A stretch of DNA of 64,000 nucleotides, taken from positions 1 to 64,000 of the forward strand of contig JAFCGF010000010.1 in NCBI GenBank assembly GCA_017608295.1, given 5' to 3'. This DNA is from Candidatus Woesearchaeota archaeon (GTDB lineage Archaea > Nanoarchaeota > Nanoarchaeia > Woesearchaeales > JAGVZT01). Positions 17,723 through 26,977 of the stretch are shown here, in pieces (the stretch's first letter is position 1; the number at the start of each line of letters is the position of its first letter). The notes beneath the pieces are model-generated. The model was not told the origin of the DNA and did not search any database. It saw nothing but the letters and a program-made list of their open reading frames with translations. The position numbers and the translations under genes were made by a program.

Positions 17723-18363
17723 ACTGGCTCGTGATAAATTTTAAGACATATAGTGAGTCCACTGGAAAGGACGCAGTCCGGCTTGCCAAGCAGGCCGGAA
17801 AAGATAAACGGATTATTCTCGCTGTCCAGCCGACTGACATATACCGCGTGAAGCAAGAATCCCCTCTCACCCTTTATGCCCAGCACGTGGACCCTGTGGA
17901 GCCGGACCGCAACACAGGCTACATCCCACCAAAGGCAGTTATAGAAGCAGGCGCAAAAGGCACATTGCTCAACCATGCCGAGAGAAGGCTTTCGTTCAAT
18001 GATATTGTGAACGCTGTCGAGACCTGCAGGCAGTACAAGCTCAAGACCATGGTATGCGCCCCGAACATCTCCCAGGCAAAGCGCCTCATCGACGTCCAGC
18101 CAGACTTCATCGCCTACGAGGACCCTGAGCTCATAGGCACAGGCAAATCAGTATCGACGCTCCAGCCCGACCTCATACGGAAATTCGCCGGCATGTTAAA
18201 CGGCACGGGAATCATCCCGCTGTGCGGCGCAGGCATCTCCACAACAGAGGACGTGCAGGCCGCGATAGAGCTCGGCACCAAAGGAGTGCTGGTGGCGTCC
18301 GCGATAGTCAAGGCGCAGAACCCAAAAAAGGTCATCGAAGATTTCCTTGAGGCATTAGGCTGA
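17719..18363 (+). CDS. tpiA: Triosephosphate isomerase, archaeal type
   Basis: 214 aa, the short archaeal length (bacterial enzymes are about 250). Catalytic residues are visible: Lys in NFKTY (residue 9), His in YAQHVDP, and Glu in AYEDPELIGTG. The phosphate-binding GAGIST segment lies near the C-terminus. It interconverts dihydroxyacetone phosphate and glyceraldehyde-3-phosphate in glycolysis and gluconeogenesis, and is translationally coupled to the upstream sugar kinase. Confidence 0.93.
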   Translation: MNWLVINFKTYSESTGKDAVRLAKQAGKDKRIILAVQPTDIYRVKQESPLTLYAQHVDPVEPDRNTGYIPPKAVIEAGAKGTLLNHAERRLSFNDIVNAVETCRQYKLKTMVCAPNISQAKRLIDVQPDFIAYEDPELIGTGKSVSTLQPDLIRKFAGMLNGTGIIPLCGAGISTTEDVQAAIELGTKGVLVASAIVKAQNPKKVIEDFLEALG

Positions 18364-18472
18364 GCCATCATACCACCTCATACGCAGTTCTCGACGAGGA
18401 ATACACACTTTATCGACGAAAAATTATTATAGGGGTAGGGCTCTTGAAAAGAAGAAACTTACCCCCAACAGT

Positions 18473-20482
18473 ATGGTACGTCACTTTGTCCTCGGAAACG
18501 GCAACATTCTTGTAGGTCTCGACAGCAACGGCCATCTCCGCGACTTCTACTTTCCCTTTGTCGGGCAGGAGAACCATGTCGGCGGCAGAATCCACAAGAT
18601 GGGTATCTGGGCGGACGGCGAATTTTCCTGGTTCGACTCCAAAGACTGGAAGAAAGACCTCTCCTACAAGAAGGAAGTGCTCGTGAGCCATATCACCTCT
18701 GTCAATGAGCGCCTTGGCCTCGAAGTGGAGATGAACTGCGCTGTGTGCCACAACAAGGACATCTACATCCGCAAGCTCACTGTCAGGAACACGAGCAGCA
18801 AGAAGCGGGAGATACGCCTGTTCTTTCATCAGCATTTCGTCATTTCAAGGGCCAACATCGGCGATACTGCCTACTACGACCCGACGCAGCATGCGCTCAT
18901 TCACTATAAGGGCAGGCGCTACTTCCTGGCAAATGCGTGCGTGGGCCGCAATGCCAAGAAGGGCTTCACGAGCTACGCCACCGGCCTGGTGGAAGAGTTC
19001 GGACTTGAAGGCTCATACAAGGACGCGGAGGACGGCGTCCTGAGCGAAAATCCCATAGAGCACGGCTCTGTGGACAGCACCCTATCCCTCAATTTTAACA
19101 TCCCGCCGAAGTGCTCGCAGGAGTGCTACTACTGGATTGCAGCGGGCAAGAAGTTCGGCTCTGTGCATTCTCTCAACGAGTCTGTGCTGAGGCATGGGCC
19201 GGAGAAACTGCTCAATGCCACAGAAGCACATTGGACAGACTGGGTCAACAAGGGCAGGTTCGAATTCCACGCCCTCAGCCCCAGAGTTATTGATTTGTTC
19301 AAAAGAAGCCTCCTGCTCATCACAACACATGTTGACAACCGCGGCGCCATCATTGCCTCGAGCGACTCGGACATCCTTTTTCGAAGGAAAGATACCTACA
19401 ATTACATGTGGCCCAGGGACGGCGCGCTCATCTCCCGCTCATTGGACCGCGCAGGATACGTCAATATCACAAGCAGGTTCTTCAAGTTCTGCTCGGAATC
19501 AATAACTGATGAGGGCTATTTTTTCCACAAGTACAATCCAGACGGCTCAGTGGGAAGCACCTGGCACCCCTGGCTTGAGGATGGAAGAATCCAATTGCCA
19601 ATCCAGGAGGACGAGATTGCGCTGGTCATTGACGCATTGTGGAAACACTACTTTCACCATGGCAACACAGAATTCATCAAAAGGCTGTTCGAGCCCTTCA
19701 TCCGCAAGTCCGCAGACTTCATGACACGCTTCATAGACCTCAAGACTTGCCTGCCAAAGGAAAGCTATGGCCTCTGGGAAGAGAAGCTAGGAATCCATAC
19801 GTTCACCTGCTCCACGACCTATGCCGGGCTCAGGGCAGCTGCCAATTTCGAGCGCGTGTTTGGCACCCAAACCCGGGCGAAGCGCTACCTGCGGGAGGCA
19901 GAGCGCATACGGGAGAACACGGTGAAAAAGCTCTATGACTCCAAGGCAGGCTACTTCATCAAAGGCCTGTACTATGACCACGACAGGCTCAAGAAGGACA
20001 TGACCCTGGATGTGAGCAGCTTCTATGGCATCTTCGAATACGGCCTTCTGCCAGTCACTGATGAAAGAGTCACGTCAACATTCAACGAGGTAAGGAAGCG
20101 CCTCTGGTGCAACACCGCAATAGGCGGCCTTGCGCGCTATGAGGACGACAACTACCACCGCGTGGATAGAGACACACCGGGTAACCCGTGGCTCATCACA
20201 ACATTATGGCTGGCAGAATACTACATCAAGCTCGCCACGAATGAAGAAGAATTAAGGCCTGCTATAGAAATTTTCGAATGGGTCGCGGACAATGCCCTCG
20301 ACACTGGGGTGCTGCCCGAGCAGCTCGACCCGCACACAGGAGAGCCGCTGTCGGTCGCGCCGCTCACGTGGAGCCACGCCGGCTTCGCCATCGCTATCAA
20401 CAAGTATTTGCAGAAGCTGGATGAGCTCAAACTCTACCAGCACAAGGAAAAACAGGACAGGGTGAAGATTACAGGAAAATGA
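18473..20482 (+). CDS. Glucoamylase-like glycoside hydrolase, GH15
   Basis: 669 aa, the prokaryotic GH15 layout: an N-terminal beta-sandwich (about 1-270) and a C-terminal (alpha/alpha)6 barrel. YMWPRDGALIS (about 310) is the conserved GH15 segment. The NPWLITTLWLAEYYI and GVLPEQLDPHTG segments match the barrel's catalytic region. It releases glucose from alpha-glucans. No signal peptide is seen, so it probably acts on internal glycogen. The stop overlaps the next gene (ATGA). Confidence 0.88.
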   Translation: MVRHFVLGNGNILVGLDSNGHLRDFYFPFVGQENHVGGRIHKMGIWADGEFSWFDSKDWKKDLSYKKEVLVSHITSVNERLGLEVEMNCAVCHNKDIYIRKLTVRNTSSKKREIRLFFHQHFVISRANIGDTAYYDPTQHALIHYKGRRYFLANACVGRNAKKGFTSYATGLVEEFGLEGSYKDAEDGVLSENPIEHGSVDSTLSLNFNIPPKCSQECYYWIAAGKKFGSVHSLNESVLRHGPEKLLNATEAHWTDWVNKGRFEFHALSPRVIDLFKRSLLLITTHVDNRGAIIASSDSDILFRRKDTYNYMWPRDGALISRSLDRAGYVNITSRFFKFCSESITDEGYFFHKYNPDGSVGSTWHPWLEDGRIQLPIQEDEIALVIDALWKHYFHHGNTEFIKRLFEPFIRKSADFMTRFIDLKTCLPKESYGLWEEKLGIHTFTCSTTYAGLRAAANFERVFGTQTRAKRYLREAERIRENTVKKLYDSKAGYFIKGLYYDHDRLKKDMTLDVSSFYGIFEYGLLPVTDERVTSTFNEVRKRLWCNTAIGGLARYEDDNYHRVDRDTPGNPWLITTLWLAEYYIKLATNEEELRPAIEIFEWVADNALDTGVLPEQLDPHTGEPLSVAPLTWSHAGFAIAINKYLQKLDELKLYQHKEKQDRVKITGK

Positions 20483-21681
20483 CACAAAGAATACTGATGT
20501 TCGGCTGGGAGTTCCCGCCGGACAATAAAGGGGGACTGGGAACCGCATGTGAAGGCCTGGTCAAGGGGCTATGCAGGAAAGACGTTGAGGTCATCCTCGT
20601 GCTGCCCCAGAAGCAGGAATGCGAAATCAATCATTGTACAATAGTATCGCCTGATACTAAACTGCACAAGCGCTATGTGCGCTCACTGCTCCAGGGGTAC
20701 CAGACGATTGAGGGCTATGAGGCAGAGCATGCCAAAATGCACGGCGTGAAGGACCTCTACGGCAAGAACCTGTATGACGAAGTCGAGCGCTATGCAGAGG
20801 CAGCAAAGGACATCGCAGTTGCAACGGATTTCGACGTCATCCACGCGCATGACTGGATGACCTTCAAGGCAGGCATCGCAGCGAAGGAGGCAAGCGGAAA
20901 GCCCCTTATCGTGCAGGTCCACGCGACTGAGTTTGACAGGTCCGGCGGTTTGGGAGTGACTCCGCATGTGTACGGCCTCGAGCGCGAGGGGATGCACAAG
21001 GCGGACAAGATCATCACGGTAAGTGAATTCACCAAGGGAAAGATTGTCGAGCACTACGGCATCCCCGCAGACAAGGTTCGCGTGGTGCACAACGCGGTCG
21101 AATTCACCGAAAGGGACTTCCGCAGCTCAGGTCTCGCATCAAGAGAAGGCCCTCTGGTATTATTCCTTGGCAGGATTACACTACAGAAAGGCCCGGAGTA
21201 CTTCCTCGAAGCAGCGAAGAAGGTTCTTGAGATACGGGAGGACATCACGTTCGTATTCGCAGGCTCAGGCGACATGCAGAAACAGATGATACGGGAAGTG
21301 GCTGCTGCAGGGCTGAGCGACAGGATACTATTCACAGGCTGGCTCCGCGGGCCGGACGTCGACAAGATGTACCAGATGGCAGATTTGTACATCATGCCCT
21401 CTGTCTCAGAGCCCTTTGGGATAACCCCACTCGAAGCGATGCGCAATGACGTTCCAGTCATCATCTCAAAGCAATCAGGTGTCTCGGAGATACTGACGCA
21501 CTGCCTCAAGGTGGACTTCTGGGACATCGACGAGCTTGCCAACAAGATTCTCGCAGTACTGGAGCACCGCGAGCTCAAGGGAGAGCTCACGCGGCAGGGA
21601 AAAGAAGAGGTTCTCGGCATCAGCTGGGATGTTCCTGCCGAGAAGTGCATCACACTCTACAAGGAGGTTACAGGAGGATAA
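20479..21681 (+). CDS. Glycosyltransferase, glycogen-synthase-like (GT4/GT5 fold)
   Basis: 400 aa with a GT-B fold. The N-terminal MFGWEFPPDNKGGLGTA holds the GGLG nucleotide-sugar loop. HAHDWMT (about 120) and VSEPFGITPLEAM (about 312) are standard starch/glycogen synthase and GT4 motifs. It likely transfers glucose from a nucleotide sugar to an alpha-glucan. It sits between the GH15 and GH57 genes, which fits glycogen turnover. It is not annotated as glgA because GT4 and GT5 cannot be separated by eye. Confidence 0.82.
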   Translation: MTQRILMFGWEFPPDNKGGLGTACEGLVKGLCRKDVEVILVLPQKQECEINHCTIVSPDTKLHKRYVRSLLQGYQTIEGYEAEHAKMHGVKDLYGKNLYDEVERYAEAAKDIAVATDFDVIHAHDWMTFKAGIAAKEASGKPLIVQVHATEFDRSGGLGVTPHVYGLEREGMHKADKIITVSEFTKGKIVEHYGIPADKVRVVHNAVEFTERDFRSSGLASREGPLVLFLGRITLQKGPEYFLEAAKKVLEIREDITFVFAGSGDMQKQMIREVAAAGLSDRILFTGWLRGPDVDKMYQMADLYIMPSVSEPFGITPLEAMRNDVPVIISKQSGVSEILTHCLKVDFWDIDELANKILAVLEHRELKGELTRQGKEEVLGISWDVPAEKCITLYKEVTGG

Positions 21682-21682
21682 G

Positions 21683-22876
21683 ATGGTTTCAATCTGCATG
21701 TATTTCCAGGTGCACCAGCCCTATCGGCTTGGGCGCTTTCAGTTCTTTAACATAGGACAGAAGAAGCACTATTACGATGAGGACAAGAACAATGAACTCC
21801 TCCACAGGATAGGGGACAAGTGCTATATCCCCACGACAAAGCTACTCCGCGAGCTTATTGACAAGCATCCGGAGTTCAAGGTGAGCTTCAGCTTCTCCGG
21901 CGTTGTGCTGGACCAGTTCGAGCAGTACTATCCTGAGGTGCTGGATGGCTTCAAGGACATCATAAAAACAGGCAACGCGGAAATTCTCTCTGAAACATAC
22001 CATCATTCCCTTGCTTTTGTGTACTCGCCGGAGGAATTCGAGGAGCAGATAAAGCTTCACGCAAAGAAGATAAAGAAGCTCTTCGGGCAGAAGCCGAGAG
22101 TACTCAGGAATACTGAGCTTGTGTACAGCAATGAGCTGGCAGCCAAGGCAGAGGAGATGGGATATGATGCTGTGCTTGTCGAAGGCGCGGACAAAATTCT
22201 GGGCTGGCGCTCTCCGGATTTCGTGTACAAGCCGGTGAATGCCAAGATCAAGTTGCTACTCAAGAACTACCGGCTGAGCGATGACGTGGCATTCAGGTTC
22301 TCTGAACGGAGCTGGAAAGAATGGCCGTTGACAGTAGAGAAATATGCCAAGTGGATAAATAAAATCAACGGCAATGGTGTCACGTGCAACCTCTTCATGG
22401 ACTATGAGACATTTGGGGAGCACCAGTGGGAGTCCACAGGAATCTTCGACTTCCTCAGGCACTTGCCCGGAGAGCTGCTCAAGCATCCTGATAACAACTT
22501 CAAGTTCCCGAGCGAAGTGGCGGAATCATTTGAGCCGGTCGGAGAGCTGGATGTGCCGGAATACATCTCCTGGGCTGACATCGAGCGCGATTTGAGCGCA
22601 TGGCTCGGCAACGACATGCAACGCTCAGCCATCAAGCTCGTGTACCGCATGGAGCGCGCTGTCAAGGACTCAAAGGACAAGAAGCTCCTAGAGGACTGGC
22701 GAAAGCTCCAGACCTCGGACCATTTCTACTACATGTGCACCAAATGGTTCGCTGACGGCGATGTGCACAAGTACTTCAATCCCTATGAATCGCCGTATGA
22801 CGCCTTCATCACCTTCATGAACATACTCAAGGACATGCAGCATCGCATTGCGCAGTCCAAGGAGGGACCGAGATGA
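21683..22876 (+). CDS. GH57 alpha-amylase/4-alpha-glucanotransferase family enzyme
   Basis: 397 aa. The start at 21683 is fixed by an AGGAGG element 6-11 nt upstream; a longer in-frame extension inside the glycosyltransferase gene is rejected. GH57 motifs are visible: HQPYRLG (motif 1), RNTELVYSN with the candidate catalytic Glu (motif 3), and FMDYETFGEHQW with the candidate catalytic Asp (motif 4). It hydrolyses or rearranges alpha-1,4-glucans, or branches them. Its stop overlaps the next start. Confidence 0.87.
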   Translation: MVSICMYFQVHQPYRLGRFQFFNIGQKKHYYDEDKNNELLHRIGDKCYIPTTKLLRELIDKHPEFKVSFSFSGVVLDQFEQYYPEVLDGFKDIIKTGNAEILSETYHHSLAFVYSPEEFEEQIKLHAKKIKKLFGQKPRVLRNTELVYSNELAAKAEEMGYDAVLVEGADKILGWRSPDFVYKPVNAKIKLLLKNYRLSDDVAFRFSERSWKEWPLTVEKYAKWINKINGNGVTCNLFMDYETFGEHQWESTGIFDFLRHLPGELLKHPDNNFKFPSEVAESFEPVGELDVPEYISWADIERDLSAWLGNDMQRSAIKLVYRMERAVKDSKDKKLLEDWRKLQTSDHFYYMCTKWFADGDVHKYFNPYESPYDAFITFMNILKDMQHRIAQSKEGPR

Positions 22877-23271
22877 GACAGAGAACTTCCCACAAGAAGA
22901 AAACAACACGAACTACACCAAAGAAGACGCAGGTAAAAAAACCGGCAAAAAGGACCCCAGCAAAGACGCAGCCAGTGAAGAGAAAGGCACCCTCACGAAA
23001 GAGGAATGTACGCCACCACAAATACTGGCCAGATGTGTCAGATGAGCAGGCGTTCTGGGTAAGAGACGGCCAGGTGCTGAAGAACCTCTCCGACCTTCCC
23101 GAGGCCCTGAAGAACATGGACAAAGACACCTTCAGGCACCACGTGAACAAGGAAAAGAACGACTTCGCGAACTGGATCTACCACGCGGTCGGCGACAGGG
23201 ACCTTGCAGAAGAAGTGCGCGGGCATAGATCAAGAACCTCTATTATCAGGGCAATCAAGAGCCGGCTTTAA
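22873..23271 (+). CDS. Small basic protein, Lys/Pro-rich tail plus conserved C-terminal domain
   Basis: 132 aa. Residues 1-55 are a Lys/Thr/Pro-rich tail resembling histone H1 tails (KKTTRTTPKKTQ). Residues 60-132 form a small helical domain (FWVRDGQVL, FRHHVNKEKNDFANWI, DLAEEV) that resembles a domain of unknown function I recall from archaeal proteins (DUF5752-like; unverified). It is the last gene of the glucan operon, overlapping the GH57 gene by 4 nt. A 12-bp palindrome at 23264-23275 spans its stop codon. Confidence 0.65.
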   Translation: MRQRTSHKKKTTRTTPKKTQVKKPAKRTPAKTQPVKRKAPSRKRNVRHHKYWPDVSDEQAFWVRDGQVLKNLSDLPEALKNMDKDTFRHHVNKEKNDFANWIYHAVGDRDLAEEVRGHRSRTSIIRAIKSRL

Positions 23272-23287
23272 AGCCAGGGCTCTAGGG

Positions 23288-24484
23288 CTATTCGCCCAGC
23301 ACTCTCCGCGTCTCCCTAGCTATTTCCAGCTCTTCATTAGTAGGGATGACGAGCGCTGCCATCTTTGATTCAGGAGCGGTGATAATCTTCTTTCCAGCAA
23401 CATTGGCCTCGCTGTCGAACTTTAGGCCCATATAGGTGAACTGCGCCAATATTCTCTTGCGCACCTCAACCGCGTTCTCGCCTATGCCTGCGGTGAACAC
23501 AATAGCGTCCGCGCCATCTAGCAGCGCGATGTAAGAGCCAATGCCCTTCACTACCGAGCCTGTGAATATCTCAAGCGCGAGTTCAGCGTCCTTGTTGCCC
23601 TTGGACGCGTTCTCGAGGATGTCGCGCATGTCCCTCGTGCCTGCAAGTGCCAGCAGTCCTGATTCCTTATTCATAATCTCCTCAACTTCAGCGGGTTTCA
23701 TCCGCTCACGGTCACCGATGATTGTCGGAATCGCAGGGTCAATTGAGCCGCACCGCGTCCCCATCACCACTCCCTCCAAGGGAGTGTAGCCCATAGTGTT
23801 CTCAATGGACTTGCCGTGCAGAATCGCGGTAAGGGAGGAGCCATTGCCGAGATGGCACGTCACAAGCTTCAGCTGGCCAAGGGGCTTTCCAAGGAGCTTT
23901 GCTGCCTCCTTTGCCACGAACTGGTGCGATATGCCATGGAAGCCAAAGCGCCGCATCCTGTACTTGGCAAAGAATTCCTTGGGAATCGCATAGCGATAGC
24001 GCGCCTCTGGCATCGTGCTGTGGAAGGCAGTATCGAACACACCCACCTGGGGCTTACCAAGCTTTCCGCATGCGGTAATCCCATCAAGGTTATGGGGATT
24101 GTGCAGGGGTGCAAGGGGGATGCAGGACCGCACTGTATCAACTGCCTCCTTGTTCAGCCTCGTGCTCTGGAGAAAATGCTCCCCTCCATGCACAATGCGA
24201 TGACCGATGGCGTCTATCTGGTCAGTGGACTTCAGCACTCCGTGCGTCTCATCCACCAGAAGGGTAAGCATCTCTTTGACCCCTTGTTCATGGCTTTCAA
24301 TGTCCCTGTCGATTTCCAGCTCTTTTGAGCCGTGCCTGTGCACGATTTTCGAGCCATCAATGCCTATCCTGTCCACAATGCCTGAGCAGAGCTCTTCGAA
24401 TCGCTCTCCCTCGATATGGTGGAAGAGCCGATACTTCACAGTGGAGCTGCCTGAGTTTATGACGAGAATAGTGTTCGCTTCCAT
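23288..24484 (-). CDS. ackA: Acetate kinase
   Basis: 398 aa, full length for the family. Signatures are VINSGSSTVKY at residues 8-18, the HRIVHGGE and FDTAFHSTMP segments, and GFHGISHQ, HLGNGSS and FTAGIGENA for nucleotide binding. It converts acetyl phosphate and ADP to acetate and ATP. This bacterial-type enzyme is uncommon in archaea, many of which use ADP-forming acetyl-CoA synthetase. The pta gene lies about 3 kb away, with the por operon between them. A TATA box at 24507-24516 lies 25-30 nt from the ATG (leaderless). Confidence 0.96.
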   Translation of the reverse strand: MEANTILVINSGSSTVKYRLFHHIEGERFEELCSGIVDRIGIDGSKIVHRHGSKELEIDRDIESHEQGVKEMLTLLVDETHGVLKSTDQIDAIGHRIVHGGEHFLQSTRLNKEAVDTVRSCIPLAPLHNPHNLDGITACGKLGKPQVGVFDTAFHSTMPEARYRYAIPKEFFAKYRMRRFGFHGISHQFVAKEAAKLLGKPLGQLKLVTCHLGNGSSLTAILHGKSIENTMGYTPLEGVVMGTRCGSIDPAIPTIIGDRERMKPAEVEEIMNKESGLLALAGTRDMRDILENASKGNKDAELALEIFTGSVVKGIGSYIALLDGADAIVFTAGIGENAVEVRKRILAQFTYMGLKFDSEANVAGKKIITAPESKMAALVIPTNEELEIARETRRVLGE

Positions 24485-24506
24485 GCACCGCTATCAGCAC
24501 CGAAAG

Positions 24507-24516
24507 CCTATAAATG
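24507..24516 (-). promoter_or_regulatory. TATA box of ackA
   Basis: Minus strand CATTTATAGG, centred about 27 nt upstream of the ackA ATG. Confidence 0.5.
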
Positions 24517-24563
24517 TTTCCCCTGCGCACGCTATAGGCTATGTACACTTCTGAAAGGCGGGC

Positions 24564-25466
24564 CTAATACAAATTGGTCGTGTAGTAGCTGCTCTCGAGC
24601 GTCTCCCACTCCTGCTTGATTTTGGCCTCAATCTTCTTGAGCTCCTCATCTTTAAGGTGCTTGAAGCGCTTCTGCTTCCTCATGTGCTCCTTGATATCGC
24701 CAAGCCGGGGTTTCATCGTTACCTTCAGGTCTTTGCCATCACGGAGTTCATACAGGGGCCAGATGCCGAGCTGGACCATCTCCTTGCCTATTTGCCGGCT
24801 CAGGGATGAATCAAAACCCCAGCCAGTCGGACAGGGGGCTATAACCTCAATGTATCTGAAGCCCTTCATGTCCCTCGCAGCCTCCACTTTATTGAGGAAG
24901 TCTATCTCAAAGGCAGTGCATGCGGTGGCGACATAGGGCACGCCATGGGCAGCGACAATCCTCGCCATGTTCTTCCTCGGCATGAGATTGCCCTCTGGAA
25001 TTGCCTGGCCGGGAGGCGATGTGGAGGTAAAGCTTCCATAGGGTGTAGCGGAACTCGCCTGGAATCCAGTGTTTCCGTAACCTGAGTTGTTGTAGCAGAT
25101 GTAAAGCAGGTCCTCATTCCGGGTAGCTGCCCCGCTCAGGGCCTGGATACCAATATCATACGTCGCCCCATCTCCTGCCTGGCCAATCACGACAACGTGC
25201 TTACCAGCAGCCTCATATCCCATCCTGATGCCAGTCATCACTGCAGCAGTATTTTCAATAGCTCCGTGCACCCACGGCACCTTATAGGGAGTAAATGGAT
25301 ACATCGAAGAGAGTGTCATGCATCCCGCAGGATTCACTATGATGGTCTCTTTCCCGAGAACCTTCAGCGCCAGCCGAAAAGTGAGGATGGCCTCGCACCC
25401 AGCGCACGCAGGCGTCCCTCCAGTAATCCACTCTTTCCTGTCCAGGTTCTTCAATGTGATTGCCAT
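24564..25466 (-). CDS. porB: Pyruvate:ferredoxin oxidoreductase, beta subunit
   Basis: 300 aa. The start (residues 14-24, GGTPACAGCEA) carries two of the Cys ligands for the proximal 4Fe-4S cluster. GQAGDGATYDIG is the thiamine diphosphate/Mg site, followed by YNNSGYGNTG. It decarboxylates pyruvate to acetyl-CoA with reduction of ferredoxin. It is the last of four co-oriented genes (porG, D, A, B), with a 1-nt gap to porA. Confidence 0.95.
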   Translation of the reverse strand: MAITLKNLDRKEWITGGTPACAGCEAILTFRLALKVLGKETIIVNPAGCMTLSSMYPFTPYKVPWVHGAIENTAAVMTGIRMGYEAAGKHVVVIGQAGDGATYDIGIQALSGAATRNEDLLYICYNNSGYGNTGFQASSATPYGSFTSTSPPGQAIPEGNLMPRKNMARIVAAHGVPYVATACTAFEIDFLNKVEAARDMKGFRYIEVIAPCPTGWGFDSSLSRQIGKEMVQLGIWPLYELRDGKDLKVTMKPRLGDIKEHMRKQKRFKHLKDEELKKIEAKIKQEWETLESSYYTTNLY

Positions 25467-25467
25467 C

Positions 25468-26670
25468 TTACATCACCCACTTCAATCCGTCCTTATCACT
25501 CTTCTTCAAATCCTTGATAATATCTTCCATGTCCGTCGCCTTGACAGGATACCCGCCGAGGCCTGCGATGTAATTGTTCAGTATCTCTTGGTTTCCCTGG
25601 CGCAGTGCCTTGCACACCTCGAGGTACAATATCCCTCCCGAGCCGGGTGAGTTGTTCTGGTCAACGACAGCGACGCGCTTCACATCCTTAAGGATGTCCG
25701 CGAGGCGCTCATGGACAAATGGACGAACCACTCTGGGCCTCACCATACCCACTTTGACACCCTTCTCGCGCATCCTCTTCACACCTTCCTTCATAATGCA
25801 CGCATTCGCTCCAATGCCCATAATGACATATTCAGCGTCATCCATCATGAACTGGTCAAAGATATCGTATCTCCTTCCAGTAATCTTCTCGAATTCCTTA
25901 TGTGCCTGGTCGATGACCTCAATAGCGTTGTTCATCGCCCTCTGGACCTGCTGCCTGAACTCTGTATAGCCAGGTATCACTGGGATGCCCAAGGTCATGG
26001 GGTTATCAGTATCGAGAGTGATGTCCATCTTCAGCGGAGGCAGGAACTTGTCAATCTGCTCGACTGAGGGGATGTGCACAGGCTCCCTTGTAAAGGAATG
26101 GGTGAACCCGTCCATATTCACTGCTGAGGGCAGCATCACGCGCTTGTCCTCGCCCACGCGGTATCCAATGATGACTGAATCTAGGATTTCCTGGTTTCTC
26201 TCGGAGATGTAAGTGATGAAGCCGGTGTCCCTTGTCATCAGGATGTCGTTATGGTCGCTCCACAGTGTAATTGGCGCACTTATCCCTCGGGAGACATTCG
26301 CCATCACCAGAGGCAACCTGTTACCCGCTGCGATGGGCAGCATCTCGAACATGAGCAGCAGCCCCTGGGATGAAGAGCCTGTAAAGGTCCTCTGGCCGGT
26401 CATCTGCGAGCCTATAGCAGCGCTCATCACTGAGTGCTCGCTCTCCAGAGTACGGAACTGGCCGGTGTAGATGCCTTTTGACCTCCATTGGGCGAAGGCC
26501 TCCATAATCTCGGTCTGGGGTGTGATGGGAAAGAAGGGTGTACAGGTCACTTTAGAAACAAGAGCGCCGTATGCTGCGCTAAAGTTACCGGTGATGAGCT
26601 CAATCTCTCCCTGGTGAGGTATCTTGACGTCTTGTGTTTTTGCCATAGTCTTATGTCCCTCCATGGTCAT
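25468..26670 (-). CDS. porA: Pyruvate:ferredoxin oxidoreductase, alpha subunit
   Basis: 400 aa. It shows the domain I signature FSAAYGALVSKV, PITPQTEIME and SSQGLLLMFEMLPIAAG, with the C-terminal VVDQNNSPGSGG segment. It forms the active complex with PorB. Two starts are possible: the ATG at 26670, which overlaps the porD stop, and the ATG at 26646, which has a GGAGG about 10 nt upstream and gives MAKTQDVKIP. The second is favoured by the ribosome binding site, the first by translational coupling. Confidence 0.94.
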   Translation of the reverse strand: MTMEGHKTMAKTQDVKIPHQGEIELITGNFSAAYGALVSKVTCTPFFPITPQTEIMEAFAQWRSKGIYTGQFRTLESEHSVMSAAIGSQMTGQRTFTGSSSQGLLLMFEMLPIAAGNRLPLVMANVSRGISAPITLWSDHNDILMTRDTGFITYISERNQEILDSVIIGYRVGEDKRVMLPSAVNMDGFTHSFTREPVHIPSVEQIDKFLPPLKMDITLDTDNPMTLGIPVIPGYTEFRQQVQRAMNNAIEVIDQAHKEFEKITGRRYDIFDQFMMDDAEYVIMGIGANACIMKEGVKRMREKGVKVGMVRPRVVRPFVHERLADILKDVKRVAVVDQNNSPGSGGILYLEVCKALRQGNQEILNNYIAGLGGYPVKATDMEDIIKDLKKSDKDGLKWVM

Positions 26671-26975
26671 CCCTCGTGGGTGTCCCTCACTTTCTCAATT
26701 GCCTCCTCCTTCTTCGGGCACACTTCCTGGCAGATGAGGCAGCCCTTGCACAATTCATAATTGACAATCGGCTTGCCCTCATCGTTCATCGTTATCGCAG
26801 AGTCAGGGCAGGCTGCCCAGCACATGTCGCAGGCGATGCAGGCCTCGTGGTGCATCACAGGCTTGAACACACGCCAGTCTCCTGTCTTGCGCTTCTCTCC
26901 CTCGCCATCCTTCGGGACAGCATGGGGAACGCCGTCTGTGCCTGTGTATTTGACCTCCTTATCTTCAACTATCAT
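26667..26975 (-). CDS. porD: Pyruvate:ferredoxin oxidoreductase, delta (ferredoxin) subunit
   Basis: 102 aa with two 4Fe-4S motifs: CIACDMCWAACP (about 43-54) and CKGCLICQEVCP (about 77-88). It relays electrons from the thiamine site to free ferredoxin. A GGAGGA precedes the ATG by 5-6 nt. It sits between porG and porA with a 2-nt gap and a short overlap. Confidence 0.94.
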   Translation of the reverse strand: MIVEDKEVKYTGTDGVPHAVPKDGEGEKRKTGDWRVFKPVMHHEACIACDMCWAACPDSAITMNDEGKPIVNYELCKGCLICQEVCPKKEEAIEKVRDTHEG

Positions 26976-26977
26976 CG

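Noticed and set aside
21536..21682. Longer GH57 start inside the glycosyltransferase gene
   Set aside because: The extension is out-of-frame glycosyltransferase coding sequence; AGGAGG and the family start MVSICMYFQVHQP fix 21683.
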